Shown in pieces: positions 51,501-64,000 of a DNA stretch of 64,000 bases. A program made the position numbers and the translations under genes. Positions within the stretch are counted from its first letter, which is position 1. Each line of letters opens with the position of its first letter. This stretch comes from Pelecanus crispus. Lineage: Eukaryota > Chordata > Aves > Pelecaniformes > Pelecanidae. The notes below the pieces were generated by a model. It ran no database searches, was not told the origin of the DNA, and worked only from the letters and a program-made list of their open reading frames with translations. The stretch spans positions 7,758,511 to 7,822,510 of the forward strand of contig NC_134659.1 of assembly GCF_030463565.1 (NCBI RefSeq), in the 5' to 3' direction.

Positions 51501-54500
51501 CTGCGCACTTGTGCGAACACACGTGCAAACATGCACGAACACGCACCCTTGCACACTCACGCACGCTCATCGCAGACACCCGTACGCACGCACCCGTACG
51601 CGCGCCTGCAGTCCTGCAAACACACGCGCAGGCGGCAGGGTCGCGCCCACGCGGGTTCACCGTCGCCCGCAGAGACGCGCGCGCACGCACGCACGCACAC
51701 GCGTGTGCCGTCGCCGCCCGGCCTCACCCCGCTCTTCCTGGCGGCCAGGGCAGGAAGCTGGCCTCCTGCACGGACAACGTGACGGACGCGCGGCTGCCGG
51801 CGGGCGAGGGGGACCCCGGGCGGGTGGTGACGGCCTACGTCTGCCAGTCCATCCTGGTGCCCCCCGACGTCATGGGCTACAAGACGGCCGTGTCCTCGCA
51901 GCCCGTCAGCCTGGCCGACCGCCTCCTGGGTGAGCCACGTCGGGGTGCGCCGGCGTCCCCCCTTCTCCCCCCCAAACCCCGCGGCTTCAGCTTCGGCCTC
52001 GCCGTCCCCTCCCGGGGGGAACTGGGACACCCCGGTGCCGTCGGGACACCCCGGTGCCCGCGGGACACCCCAGTGCCCACGGGATAGCCCGGTGCCATCG
52101 GGACACCCTGGTACCTGTGGGACACCCTGGTGCCGTCGGGACACCCCGGTGCCTTTGGGACACCCCAGTGTTGTTGGGACACCCCTGTGCCATCGGCACT
52201 CCCCGGTGGCATGGGGACACCCTGGTGCCATCGGGACACCCCGGTGCCATTGAGACACCCCGGTGTTGTTGGGGACACCCCGGTGCCGTCGGGACACCCC
52301 AGTGCCATCGGGACTCCCCGGTGCCATCGGGACACCCTGGTGCCTTTGGGACACCCCGGTGCATGCGGGACACCCCAGTGCCGTTGGGACACCCCCGGTA
52401 CTGTCAGGAAACCCCGGTGCCATCGGGACACCCTGGTGCCACTGGGACACCCCGGTGCCATCGGGACACCCCAGTGTTGTTGGGACACCCCGGTGCCTTT
52501 GGGACACCCTGGTGCCATGGGGACAGCCCAGTGCCATGGGGACACCCCGGTGCCGTCGGGACACCCCAGTGCCATGGGGACACCCCGGTGCCATGGGGAC
52601 ACCCCGGTGCCGTTGGGACACCCCGGTGCCGTCGGGACTCCCCGGTGCCATCGGGACTCCCCGGTGCCATGGGGATACCCTGGTGCCATCGGGACACCCC
52701 GGTGCTGTCGGGACACCCTGGAGCCATGGGGGACACCCCAGTGCCATGGGGACACCCCGGTGCCATCGGGACACCCTGGTGCCGTCGGGACACCCCCAGT
52801 GCCATGGGGACACCCCGGTGCCGTTGGGACACCCCAGTGCCATTGGGACACCCCGGTACCGTCAGGAAACCCCGGTGCCTTTGGGACACCCCAGTGCCAT
52901 CGGGACACCCCAGTGCCATGGGGACAGCCCGGTGCCATGGGGACACCCCGGTGCCATCGGGACACCCCAGTGCCATGGGGACACCCCGGTGCCATGGGGA
53001 CACCCCAGTGCCATGGGGACACCCCGGTGCCGTCGGGACACCCCAGTGCCATGGGGACACCCCAGTGCCATGGGGACACCCCGGTGCCTTTGGGACACCC
53101 TGGTGCCGTCGGGACACCCTGGTGCCATCGGGACACCCTGGTGCCATTGCGACACCCCCGGTGTTGTTGGGACACCCCGGTGCCGTCGGGACACCCCCAG
53201 TGCCGTCGGGACTCCCCGGTGCCATGGGGATACCCTGGTGCCATCGGGACACCCCGGTGCTGTCGGGACACCCTGGAGCCATGGGGACACCCCAGTGCCA
53301 TGGGGACACCCCGGTGCCATCGGGACACCCTGGTGCCGTCGGGACACCCCAGTGCCATGGGGGACACCCCGGTGCCATTGGGACACCCCAGTGCCATTGG
53401 GACACCCCGGTACCGTCAGGAAACCCCGGTGCCTTTGGGACACCCCAGTGCCATGGGGACACCCCAGTGCCATGGGGACACCCCGGTGCCATCGGGACAC
53501 CCCAGTGCCATGGGGACACCCCCAGTGCCATGGGGACACCCCGGTGCCATCGGGACACCCCAGTGCCATGGGGACACCCCGGTGCCATGGGGACACCCCG
53601 GTGCCGTCGGGACACCCCAGTGCCATGGGGACACCCCGGTGCCTTTGGGACACCCCGGTGCCATGGGGACACCCCGGTGCTGTCGGGACACCCCGGTGCC
53701 TTTGGGACACCCCAGTGCCATGGGGACACCCCAGTGCCATTGGGACACCCCGGTGCCATGGGGACACCCCGGTGCCGTCGGGACACCCCGGTGCTGTCGG
53801 GACACCCCGGTGCCTTTGGGACACCCCAGTGCCATGGGGACACCCCGGTGCCGTCGGGACACCCCGGTGCCGTCGGGACACGCTGCCTTGGCCGCAGGCG
53901 TCACCACCGGCCCCGCGCTGGACGGCGTCACCTCCCCGCCCGAGCACTTTCCCCCCGGCCACCCCGACCTGCCCGACATCGTCTTCTTCTACAGGTGAGG
54001 GCGGGTGACCGGGGGGGACCCCCGCCCGGGGACCCCCGCTGTCGCGTGTGCGTGCGTGCGTGTCCCCCCCCCCGCGCTGAGCCCCCCGCGTCCCCCTCGC
54101 AGGTCCACCGACGCCACGCAGCCCTGCAGCGGGGGCCGTGCCGCCGCCATCCGCCTGCGCTGCGACCCGCTGCGCCCGGGCACCGGCACCCTGGCCGTGC
54201 CCAGGTAGGTGGGGACGGTGCCGGGGAGCGGGGTGGCTTTGGGGGGGCGGGGGGAGCATCCCCCCCACCCAGGCTGGGGCACCCACCTCCATCCCCTCGC
54301 TGTGCTCAGCCCGCTGGGCGCGGGGACCCTTGGGCGCATCCCTGGGGCGCTTCGCTTTGGGGACCCTGCGTCCCCCACCCTGGGCGTCACCGCCAGCCGA
54401 GCCCCCTGCCCCCCCCCCCCCCCCCCCCAACTTTTCGGTCTCTTTTTTTGCCCGCCCCCCGCCCCCTGCACCCAGCAAATGCCCCGAGGGCACCTGCGAC

Positions 54501-55354
54501 GGCTGCACCTTCCACTTTCTGTGGGTGACGGGCGAGGGCTGTCCCCGCTGCTCCGCCAGCCACTATCGCCCCATCGTCGGCGCCTGCCTCGGCGGCATCC
54601 AGGTACGACCGCGACGCCCGGCGCGACGCCGCGGCGATGGGCTGGGGGTCACCCACCCACCCCCCCCCCCTCTCATATCCCCCCACCCACCCAACCCCCA
54701 GAGAACCACCTACGTCTGGCGGGAGCCCCGGCTGTGCCACGGCGGGCTGAGCTTGCCGGCGCAGACGGTGAGGAGCTGCCGGAGCGCGGATTTTTGGCTG
54801 AAGGTGGGCATCTCCGCCGGCACCTGCGCCGCCGTCCTGCTCGCCGCCCTCGCCGCCTACTTCTGGAAGAAGAACCAAAAGTGAGCGGGTGCCGGCGGGA
54901 TTTCGGGGTGGGGGGGACGCACACGCAGACGGCCGGCGGCACGGGGAGGGGGTCGACGCCGCCGCTCTCTGCCGCCAGGCTGGAGTATAAATATTCCAAG
55001 CTGGTGATGAACGCGGCGGCCAAGGAGAGCGAGCTGCCGGCGCCGGATAGCTGTGCCATCATGGAGGGGGAGGACGCCGAGGACGACCCGGTCTTCGCCA
55101 GCAAGAAATCGCTTTTTGGCAAAATCAAGTCCCTCGCGGCCAAGGTGAGGGTGGGGTGAGGGGTGGGGGGCCGCAGACGCCGGAGACGCCGCGGCGCTGG
55201 CGCGGTTGGCGGCCGCTCCGTGCCTCGGTTTCCCCGCGCCGGAGGGGGGATCCGGGGGGCTCGCTGACGCCCAGGCTCGCCGCAGAGGACGCCGGACGGT
55301 TTCGACTCGGTCCCGCTGAAGACGTCGTCCGGCGGCACCGCCATGGAGCTGTGA
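30526..55354 (+). CDS. ELAPOR1: ELAPOR1 (KIAA1324/EIG121), complete 22-exon gene
   Basis: Type I endosome/lysosome- and Golgi-associated protein linked to autophagy. Exons: 30526-30630, 35340-35460, 36026-36218, 38564-38711, 42112-42192, 42437-42542, 42626-42776, 43095-~43187, 43266-43443, 45311-45439, 45524-45614, 45706-45811, 45906-46043, 46153-46408, 49326-49499, 51749-51929, 53898-53994, 54103-54204, 54476-54602, 54702-54880, 54979-55144, 55286-55354. About 995 residues, against 1,013 in human as I recall. Order: signal peptide ([15 protein letters not shown]), cysteine-rich furin/TNFR-like repeats, a mannose-6-phosphate-receptor-like region, one membrane span ([13 protein letters not shown]) and a cytoplasmic tail with a YSKL sorting motif. 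Diagnostic stretches include [20 protein letters not shown] and [10 protein letters not shown]. Splice phases agree throughout. Exons 7 and 14 each carry one extra base, and the exon 8 donor is unclear. Confidence 0.96.
30779..30853. repeat. Perfect 36-bp inverted repeat with 3-nt loop, ELAPOR1 intron 1
   Basis: The left arm 30779-30814 starts GGGACTGGCCGGTCCCC. The right arm 30818-30853 is its exact reverse complement and ends GGGGACCGGCCAGTCCC. The loop is AGA. The inner part of each arm is G7/G9 or C9/C7 runs. It is a very stable hairpin or cruciform. Confidence 0.95.
30860..32515. other. Mostly unique part of ELAPOR1 intron 1 with poly-T and poly-A tracts
   Basis: Contains T21 at 31414-31434, T10 and T12 runs to 31476, and A16 at 31678-31693 after a T6 run. 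The rest is GC-rich unique sequence (31700-32515) with no supported exon. Open frames here have no recognisable domains. Confidence 0.6.
32520..33530. repeat. 17-bp minisatellite, ELAPOR1 intron 1
   Basis: Units GGTGCCGTGCCAGGGAC and GGTGCCATGCTGGGGAC (17 bp), about 58 copies. No stop codon falls in the unit, so all frames stay open over many repeats. Confidence 0.94.
33825..35157. repeat. About 32-bp C-rich minisatellite, ELAPOR1 intron 1
   Basis: CAGCACCCCCACCCTGAGCA plus CCCCCCTGCCCC is repeated with length variation, ending about 180 bp before exon 2. Confidence 0.93.
35461..36025. other. ELAPOR1 intron 2, unique sequence
   Basis: One of the few longer introns without a tandem array. 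It has an AT-richer patch CCAAAAATCATAAAATGGGG near 35838 that may be worth a conservation check. No exon is seen. Confidence 0.5.
36385..37900. repeat. 35-bp minisatellite, ELAPOR1 intron 3
   Basis: The unit CATAAATAGCACCCCATTTC plus CCCGACACCTCTGTG is 34-36 bp, about 43 copies. It is unusually AT-rich for this window. Confidence 0.94.
37905..38563. other. ELAPOR1 intron 3 unique end, possible conserved element
   Basis: Unique sequence, including an AT-rich island at 38191-38250 (GCATTTATGCAACTTGCAAA, then GCGCTTTAATTATTCAGCCG) in otherwise GC-rich DNA. It resembles conserved non-coding sequence but no comparison could be run. Confidence 0.4.
38720..42090. repeat. Minisatellite with about 480-bp higher-order unit, ELAPOR1 intron 4
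   Basis: The basic unit is about 22 bp (GTCCCTGGGGACATGGAGGG). The landmark CATGGAGGTGTTCCTTGGGG recurs near 39727, 40210, 40690 and 41239, giving blocks of about 480-550 bp. It fills nearly the whole 3.4-kb intron. Confidence 0.94.
42626..42776 (+). CDS. ELAPOR1: ELAPOR1 exon 7, cysteine-rich repeat, one +1 shift
   Basis: It starts [17 protein letters not shown]. It then continues [20 protein letters not shown] and [11 protein letters not shown] in the next frame. One extra C in GCCCCCCGCCGCC accounts for this. At 150 nt the phase would fit both neighbours. The donor G|GTGAGA is canonical and abuts a CR1 remnant. Confidence 0.88.
42781..42912 (-). mobile_element. CR1 LINE 3'-end remnant in ELAPOR1 intron 7
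   Basis: AATCACGGAATCCGGGAATC, then GGGAAAAGACCTCCAAGACC and TCAACCCAACGCCACC, match the antisense of the avian CR1 3' end as I remember it (AATCATAGAATCGTTT...GGAAAAGACC...CCAACCC). Many A/T positions have become G/C. An internal copy of CAACCCAACGCCACCAAG and a 13-bp perfect inverted repeat (42841-42853 with 42855-42867) follow. The element begins about five bases into the intron. Short, old and inactive. Confidence 0.7.
43095..43187 (+). CDS. ELAPOR1: ELAPOR1 exon 8, 3' boundary unresolved
   Basis: The acceptor GCCGGCAG precedes AGCCCGGCTCGG. It encodes [20 protein letters not shown] and THTACDAR. The human protein continues NGE before the next exon's TQLMYKW. Here GCGGGGGGGCGGATATCGG has no GT at the expected place, so the end position is approximate. 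A consensus error in the G7 run, a GC donor at GGGG|GC, or an altered site are all possible. The intron to exon 9 is only about 78 bp. Confidence 0.8.
43444..45305. repeat. Minisatellite carrying copies of the exon 9 donor, ELAPOR1 intron 9
   Basis: Units of about 72-75 bp (GTAAGGACGTCCCCATC, AAAGGGCGACGGGGGCACC, GGTGGGTGCCA), some extended to about 112 bp by GGGTTGTCCCCTCCTGTCCC plus TACGGCTCCG. The extension plus GTAAGG duplicates the end of exon 9 with its splice donor. About 20 GTAAGG sites are present. The array stretches from the exon 9 donor to the exon 10 acceptor. Confidence 0.93.
46153..46408 (+). CDS. ELAPOR1: ELAPOR1 exon 14, cysteine-rich repeats, one +1 shift
   Basis: Begins [20 protein letters not shown] and [10 protein letters not shown]. 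It then reads [20 protein letters not shown] and [20 protein letters not shown] in the next frame. One extra G at GGCGGGGTCC explains it: 256 nt observed, 255 nt expected for phase 0 at both ends. The donor CAG|GTGCCC is weak. Confidence 0.87.
46490..47400. repeat. 24-bp minisatellite, ELAPOR1 intron 14 (first array)
   Basis: CTGGGTGGGTGACAGTATGT plus GACC units with larger blocks containing GATGCCAGCCCCCAGCTGTC. Confidence 0.92.
47490..49270. repeat. 23-bp minisatellite, ELAPOR1 intron 14 (second array)
   Basis: The unit GGGTGACGCTACCTGTCCCC plus GAT/GTT is repeated about 75 times. It is a different family from the adjacent array, with a clean boundary near 47480. Confidence 0.94.
49700..51570. 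repeat. CATGCA-type minisatellite with about 370-bp higher-order unit, ELAPOR1 intron 15
   Basis: Short GTCATGCAAACAC-like units are organised in blocks of about 362-380 bp. The landmark GTCATGCAAACTCATGCATG recurs near 49979, 50341, 50721 and 51098. About three and a half blocks, decaying at the right. Confidence 0.92.
52025..53880. repeat. 19-bp minisatellite, ELAPOR1 intron 16
   Basis: The unit GGTGCCATCGGGACACCCC and variants (19 bp), about 97 copies. It ends about 15 bp before the exon 17 acceptor and contributes to its pyrimidine context. Confidence 0.94.
54702..55354 (+). CDS. ELAPOR1: ELAPOR1 exons 20-22: membrane span and cytoplasmic tail
   Basis: Exon 20 encodes [15 protein letters not shown], then [20 protein letters not shown] and [11 protein letters not shown], the single membrane span with a basic stop-transfer. 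Exon 21 encodes [13 protein letters not shown], with YSKL fitting the YxxΦ endocytic signal, and an acidic stretch [12 protein letters not shown]. Exon 22 encodes [17 protein letters not shown] ending MEL and TGA at 55352-55354. All frames are intact and this end is highly conserved. Confidence 0.95.
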
Positions 55355-55879
55355 CGGGGCGGGGGGGGGGGGGGGCCGCCCGCGCCCACCCCCCACCCCC
55401 CCAACGTGGCCTTAGGGACCCGCTTCGGACCGGAGCTTCGTTACGGCTTTTGTACGTCCCCCCGCCGTGTCCCCCCCCCCAGCCAAGCGCCGAAAAATGC
55501 CAAATACAGGCGTGGGGTTTGTACGAGGGCTCCGTGTGTCCCCCCCCCGGCTGGCACCGGGACCCCGGCACACGCGTGGCGGGGGGCGGGCGGGTGCGAG
55601 CGCGGGCTCGCCGAAATTGGGGGGGGGGGGGGGGGAGCGGGGGTCAGCGCGGCGCGCACACGCGTGTGCGCACGTGTGTTGGGGGCTCGTGCGCCGGCCG
55701 GGGTTGCGACCGCGTGGGCGCGCGGCGCGGGGACGCGCGTGCACACGCGTGCGCGCGCAGCCGGGTGGGTGGGGGCGGGGGCCTGCACGCGCGTGTGCGA
55801 GCTCCCGTTGCAGCACGGCTGCCGCCGGCGCTGCTGGCGCTGCTTGGGGCGCCGGGGCGAGGGTCCGGTGCACCGTGGC

Positions 55880-57175
55880 TGTGCCGTGCCATGCCAGGAC
55901 ATGCTGTGCCGTGCTGTGCCGTGCCAGGCCAGGCCGTGCCGTGCCAGGCCACTCTGTGCCGTGCCGTGCCAGGCCATGCCATGACAGGCCATGCCGTGCC
56001 AGGCCATGCCGTGCCGTGCCAGGCCATGCCATGACAGGCCATGCTGTGCCAGGCTGCGCTGTGCCGTGCCAGGCCATGCTGTGCCGTGCCAGGCCACGCT
56101 GTGCCGTGCTGTGCCGTGCCAGGCCATGACAGGCCATGCCAGGCCACGCTATGCCATTCCAGGCCATGCTGTGCCATGCCAGGCCACGCTGTGCCGTGCT
56201 GTGCCATGCCATGCCACAACAGGCCATGCCGTGCCAGGCTGCGCTGTGCCGTGCCAGGCCATGCTGTGCCGTGCCAGGCCACGCTGTGCCGTGCTGTGCC
56301 GTGTGAGGCCGTGCCATGCCATGCCAGGCCATGCTATGCCATTCCAGGCCATGCCGTGCCATGCCAGGCCACTCTGTGCCGTGCCGTGCCAGGCCATGCC
56401 ATGACAGGCCATGCTGTGCCAGGCTGCGCTGTGCCATGCCAGGCCACTCTGTGCCGTGCTGTGCCAGGCCATGCCGTGCCAGGCTGCGCTGTGCCGTGCA
56501 AGGCCATGCCAGGCCATGCCAGGCCACGCTATGCCATTCCAGGCCATGCTGTGCCATGCCAGGCCACGCTGTGCCGTGCTGTGCCAGGCCATGCCATGAC
56601 AGGCCATGCCGTGCCAGGCCTGCGCTGTGCCGTGCCAGGCCACGCTGTGCCGTGCTGTGCCGTGTGAGGCCGTGCCATGCCATGCCAGGCCACGCTATGC
56701 CATTCCAGGCCATGCCGTTGCCATGCCAGGCCACGCTGTGCCGTGCTGTGCCATGCCATGCCAGGCCATGCCATGCCAGGCCACACTGTGCCATGCCAGG
56801 CCATGCCGTGCCGTGCCAGGCCACTGTGCCATGCCGTGCCAGGCCATGCCATGACAGGCCATGCCATGCCAGGCCGCGCTGTGCCATGTCAGGCCATGCC
56901 GTGCCGTGCCAGGCCACACTCTGTGCCGTGCCGTGCCAGGCCATGCCACGACAGGCCATGCCGTGCCAGGCCATGCCAAGCCATGCCATGCCACACCGCG
57001 CCGTGCCCACGCCAGCCCATGCCGTGCTGTGCCAGCCCACTCTGTGCCGTGCCGTGCCATGCCGTGCCAGGCTGCGCTGTGCCATGCCAGGCCATGCCGT
57101 GCCATGCCAGGCCACTCTGTGCTGTGCCAGGCCACTCTGTGCCATGCCGTGCCGTGCCACGCCGTGCGAGGTGTG
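55880..57175. repeat. Pentanucleotide (RTGCC/AGGCC) minisatellite
   Basis: The sequence reads as five-base words ATGCC, GTGCC, AGGCC, ATGCT and GTGCT for 1.3 kb, with larger 40-60 bp groupings such as GCCATGACAGGCCATGCCGT. Confidence 0.93.
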
Positions 57176-57540
57176 CCGCAGCCCGGCACCAGCGCCGTAC
57201 CCCCGCCTCTCCCTGCCTGGGCTCACTTGGCCGCCCGTCACCAATTGACGGATTTGGGCGATTCTGCCCCAAAGCAGGCTCCCGACGCCGGCAGCTCCCG
57301 GCACAGCGTCTCCCACCGCCGCCGCGGCACGCGGGCCAGCGTGTCCCACCCGCGGCGCGGGGCACCCCGGGGGTCCCCCCGCGGCCTCGCCCCGAAGTCC
57401 CTCATTCCCGCAGACCCCGGGGTCCCCCGGCACGGCGGGGTGGGGGCCGGTGCCAGCCCCCCCGGCCCCCCCCGGCCCTTTTCGCACGGTTCTCCACGTT
57501 TTCCAGGCGGTGCCGGGGGCTCCGCGTGTCCCGGCAGCCC

Positions 57541-57546
57541 AATAAA
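57541..57546 (+). terminator. ELAPOR1: Candidate ELAPOR1 polyadenylation signal
   Basis: AATAAA in CAGCCCAATAAAGACGGATC, followed by a T-rich TCTTTCTG. It is the only canonical plus-strand signal I see between the ELAPOR1 stop and SARS1. Confidence 0.5.
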
Positions 57547-57849
57547 GACGGATCTTTCTGCCCCCCGCCTGGCTGCCCCGTTGCGGGGGGACGAAGACGG
57601 GGTCCCCGCAGGGGTGGGGCACCCAGGACCCCCTGGGACCCCCTGGGACCCCCCCGGGACCCCCCCGGGCCTGGCGGGGGCTGCTCCCATGGCGGGGGGC
57701 GGCCCCCCAACCCGGCCTTCCCGGGGCGCGTCCCGGGTTGTGTCCCCTGGCGGGGCTGCTCCCATGGCGGGGGGCGGCCCCCCCAACCCGGCCTTCCCGG
57801 GGCGCGTCCCGGGTTGTGTCCCCTGACGGGGGCTGCGCTGGCGGAGCTG

Positions 57850-58835
57850 AGTGTTGGGTGCTGTGGGTGATGTGGGGTGCCATGGGTGCTGTGGGGGTGC
57901 CATGGGGAGCCATGGGGTGCCATAGGGAGCTGTGGGGAGCCATGGGGTGCTGTGGGGTGCCATGGGGTGCCGTGGGGTGCTGTGGGGTGCCATGGGGAGC
58001 AGTGGGGTGCCATGGGGAGCAGTGGTTTTGCCATGGGGTGCCATGGGGTGCCATGGGGTGCCGTGGGGTGCCATGGGGAGCGGTGGGGGTGCCATGGGGT
58101 GCCATGGGGTGCTGTGGTTTTGCCATGGGGTGCCATGGGGTGCCGTGGGGTGCTGTGGGGTGCCAGGGGGAGCAGTGGTTTTGCCATGGGGTGCCATGGG
58201 GTGCCGTGGGGTGCTGTGGGGTGCCATGGGGAGCCAGTGGGGTGCCATGGGGAGCAGTGGTTGTGCCATGGGGTGCCATGGGGTGCTGTGGGGTGCCCTG
58301 GGGTGCCGTGGGGTGCCATGATGTGCTGTGGTTTTGCCATGGGGTGCCATGGGGTGCTGTGGGGTGCCATGGGGAGCAGTGGTTTTGCCATGGGGTGCCA
58401 TGGGGTGCCATGGGGTGCTGTGGAGAGCCGTGGGGAGCCATGGGGAGCTGTGGGGTGCTGTGGGGAGCCGTGGTTTTGCCATGGGTGCCATAGGGGAGCT
58501 GTGGGGAGCCATGGGGTGCTGTGGGGGTGCTGTGTTTTGCCATGGGGTGCCGTGGGGTGCCATGGGGAGCAGTGGGGTGCCATGGGGTGCTGTGGTTTTG
58601 CCATGGGGTGCCATGGGGTGCTGTGGGGTGCTGTGGGGTGCCATGGGGAGCAGTGGGGTGCCATGGGGAGCAGTGGTTTTGCCATGGGGTGCCATGGGGT
58701 GCCGTGGGGTGCCGTGGGGTGCTGTGGTTTTGCCATGGGGTGCCATGGGGAGCAGTGGGGTGCCATGGGGAGCAGTGGTTTTGCCATGGGGTGCCATGGG
58801 GTGCCGTGGGGTGCCGTGGGTGCCGTGGGGGGCGC
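57850..58835. repeat. 10-bp minisatellite between ELAPOR1 and SARS1
   Basis: GGGGTGCCAT/GGGGTGCTGT/GGGGAGCAGT ten-base words with TGGTTTTGCCAT punctuating every 60-120 bp. Confidence 0.93.
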
Positions 58836-59094
58836 GGGGGGGACGCCTGGGGACACCCAGGGACTCCGGGGGTGCTGGCGGTGCGGGGGTGCGGGGGCTG
58901 GGGGTTACCCCGGGGGCCACCGGAACACTGGGGGGCGGCTGAGGGCGGCCAGGGAGAGCGAGGGGCACCCAAGCAGACACCCGGAGTCGCCGGGGACCCC
59001 CGGGGGGAGGGGGATGCTGCCCCCCCCCCCCCCCCCGCGCCCCTTCACCCCCCCCCCCCCCCCGCAACCGGTGCCCCGCGCCCCGCTGCGCCGC

Positions 59095-59278
59095 CGCTCC
59101 ACCAGGGGGGCGCTGCTCCCCGCGGTGCCCCCCCCACCACCACCAACCAGCGCCACCTGGCGGCCGTCAGCGGCGCTGCCCGCGCCCCCGGGGGCTCTGC
59201 GCATGCGCAGCTCCGCGCCTGCGCGCCGGACGCGGCCGCCGCCGGGGCCTGAGCGGAGCCGGAGCCGCCGCCGCCATC
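59095..59278 (+). promoter_or_regulatory. SARS1: SARS1 promoter: CTCF-like and NRF1 sites
   Basis: CCACCAGGGGGGCGCTG near 59099 resembles a CTCF core with one extra G. TGCGCATGCGCA at 59198-59209 is a perfect NRF1 palindrome, and GCGCCTGCGCG at 59215-59225 is a second NRF1-like site. No TATA box. This is typical of a housekeeping synthetase promoter. Confidence 0.65.
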
Positions 59279-63915
<4,637 letters not shown>

Positions 63916-64000
63916 TAGGGGCACCTGACGGTGCCCAGACCCCCACGGGGGCACGGAAACGATCGGAGCCGGAGGGAGAGCTGAGGGAAATGAGTTGGGA

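Larger units (their letters stand above)
55355..57560 (+). other. ELAPOR1: Probable ELAPOR1 3' UTR and downstream sequence
   Basis: After the stop there is 500 bp of unique GC-rich sequence, then a pentanucleotide-based array (55880-57175), then unique sequence to the first canonical AATAAA at 57541. If that signal is used, the array lies inside the 3' UTR. Earlier non-canonical signals cannot be excluded. Confidence 0.45.

Noticed and set aside
49700-51570. Regularly spaced repeats considered as a CRISPR array
   Set aside because: There are no unique spacers. Blocks are whole tandem copies inside an intron of a vertebrate gene.
57230-57560. Open frames in the unique segment before AATAAA considered as a new exon
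   Set aside because: No recognisable domain or convincing splice pair. It fits better as a 3' UTR or intergenic sequence.

Overview
The window is about 64 kb of very GC-rich vertebrate DNA, most likely from a bird microchromosome. The genes recognised by eye are CELSR2, TMEM167B, SCARNA2, ELAPOR1 (KIAA1324/EIG121) and SARS1. In human these are neighbours on 1p13.3. A decayed LINE end in one intron looks like avian CR1. All identifications come from remembered protein families and splice-phase checks; nothing was searched.

Layout. Positions 1-9901 hold the middle of CELSR2 on the minus strand: seven exons running from a laminin G domain through EGF and laminin-EGF modules to the start of the hormone-receptor motif. 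A 200-base run of N (9902-10101) follows. Next, all on the plus strand, come TMEM167B exons 2 and 3 (11690-17097), a probable SCARNA2 gene behind a TATA/YY1/CTCF-type promoter (about 22440-22870), the complete 22-exon ELAPOR1 gene (30526-55354) and the first five exons of SARS1 (59279-63906). In human, CELSR2 lies just downstream of SARS1 on the same strand. Here it is upstream, inverted and cut mid-gene at the gap, so a scaffold misjoin at the gap is the simplest reading.

Roughly 70% of the window by eye is tandem minisatellite. There are about 27 unrelated families, with units of 5 to about 110 bp, several of them in higher-order repeats of about 360 to 780 bp. They fill most of the longer introns and the intergenic spaces. 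Many have unit lengths that are multiples of three or lack stops, so they give very long but meaningless open frames on both strands.

The genes do not form an operon or pathway. CELSR2 is an adhesion GPCR of planar polarity. TMEM167B is a small secretory-pathway membrane protein. SCARNA2 guides 2'-O-methylation of U2 snRNA. ELAPOR1 is an endolysosomal/Golgi transmembrane protein. SARS1 is cytosolic seryl-tRNA synthetase.

Six otherwise well-conserved exons carry single-base insertions at or beside short G/C runs. In each, removing the extra base or bases restores both the family sequence and the splice phase, which points to consensus errors rather than dead genes. The most interesting observations are the gap/misjoin, the SCARNA2 guide elements, an intronic array that has copied a real splice donor with its exon tail, a perfect 36-bp hairpin, and a long alternating purine-pyrimidine tract next to the SCARNA2 promoter.
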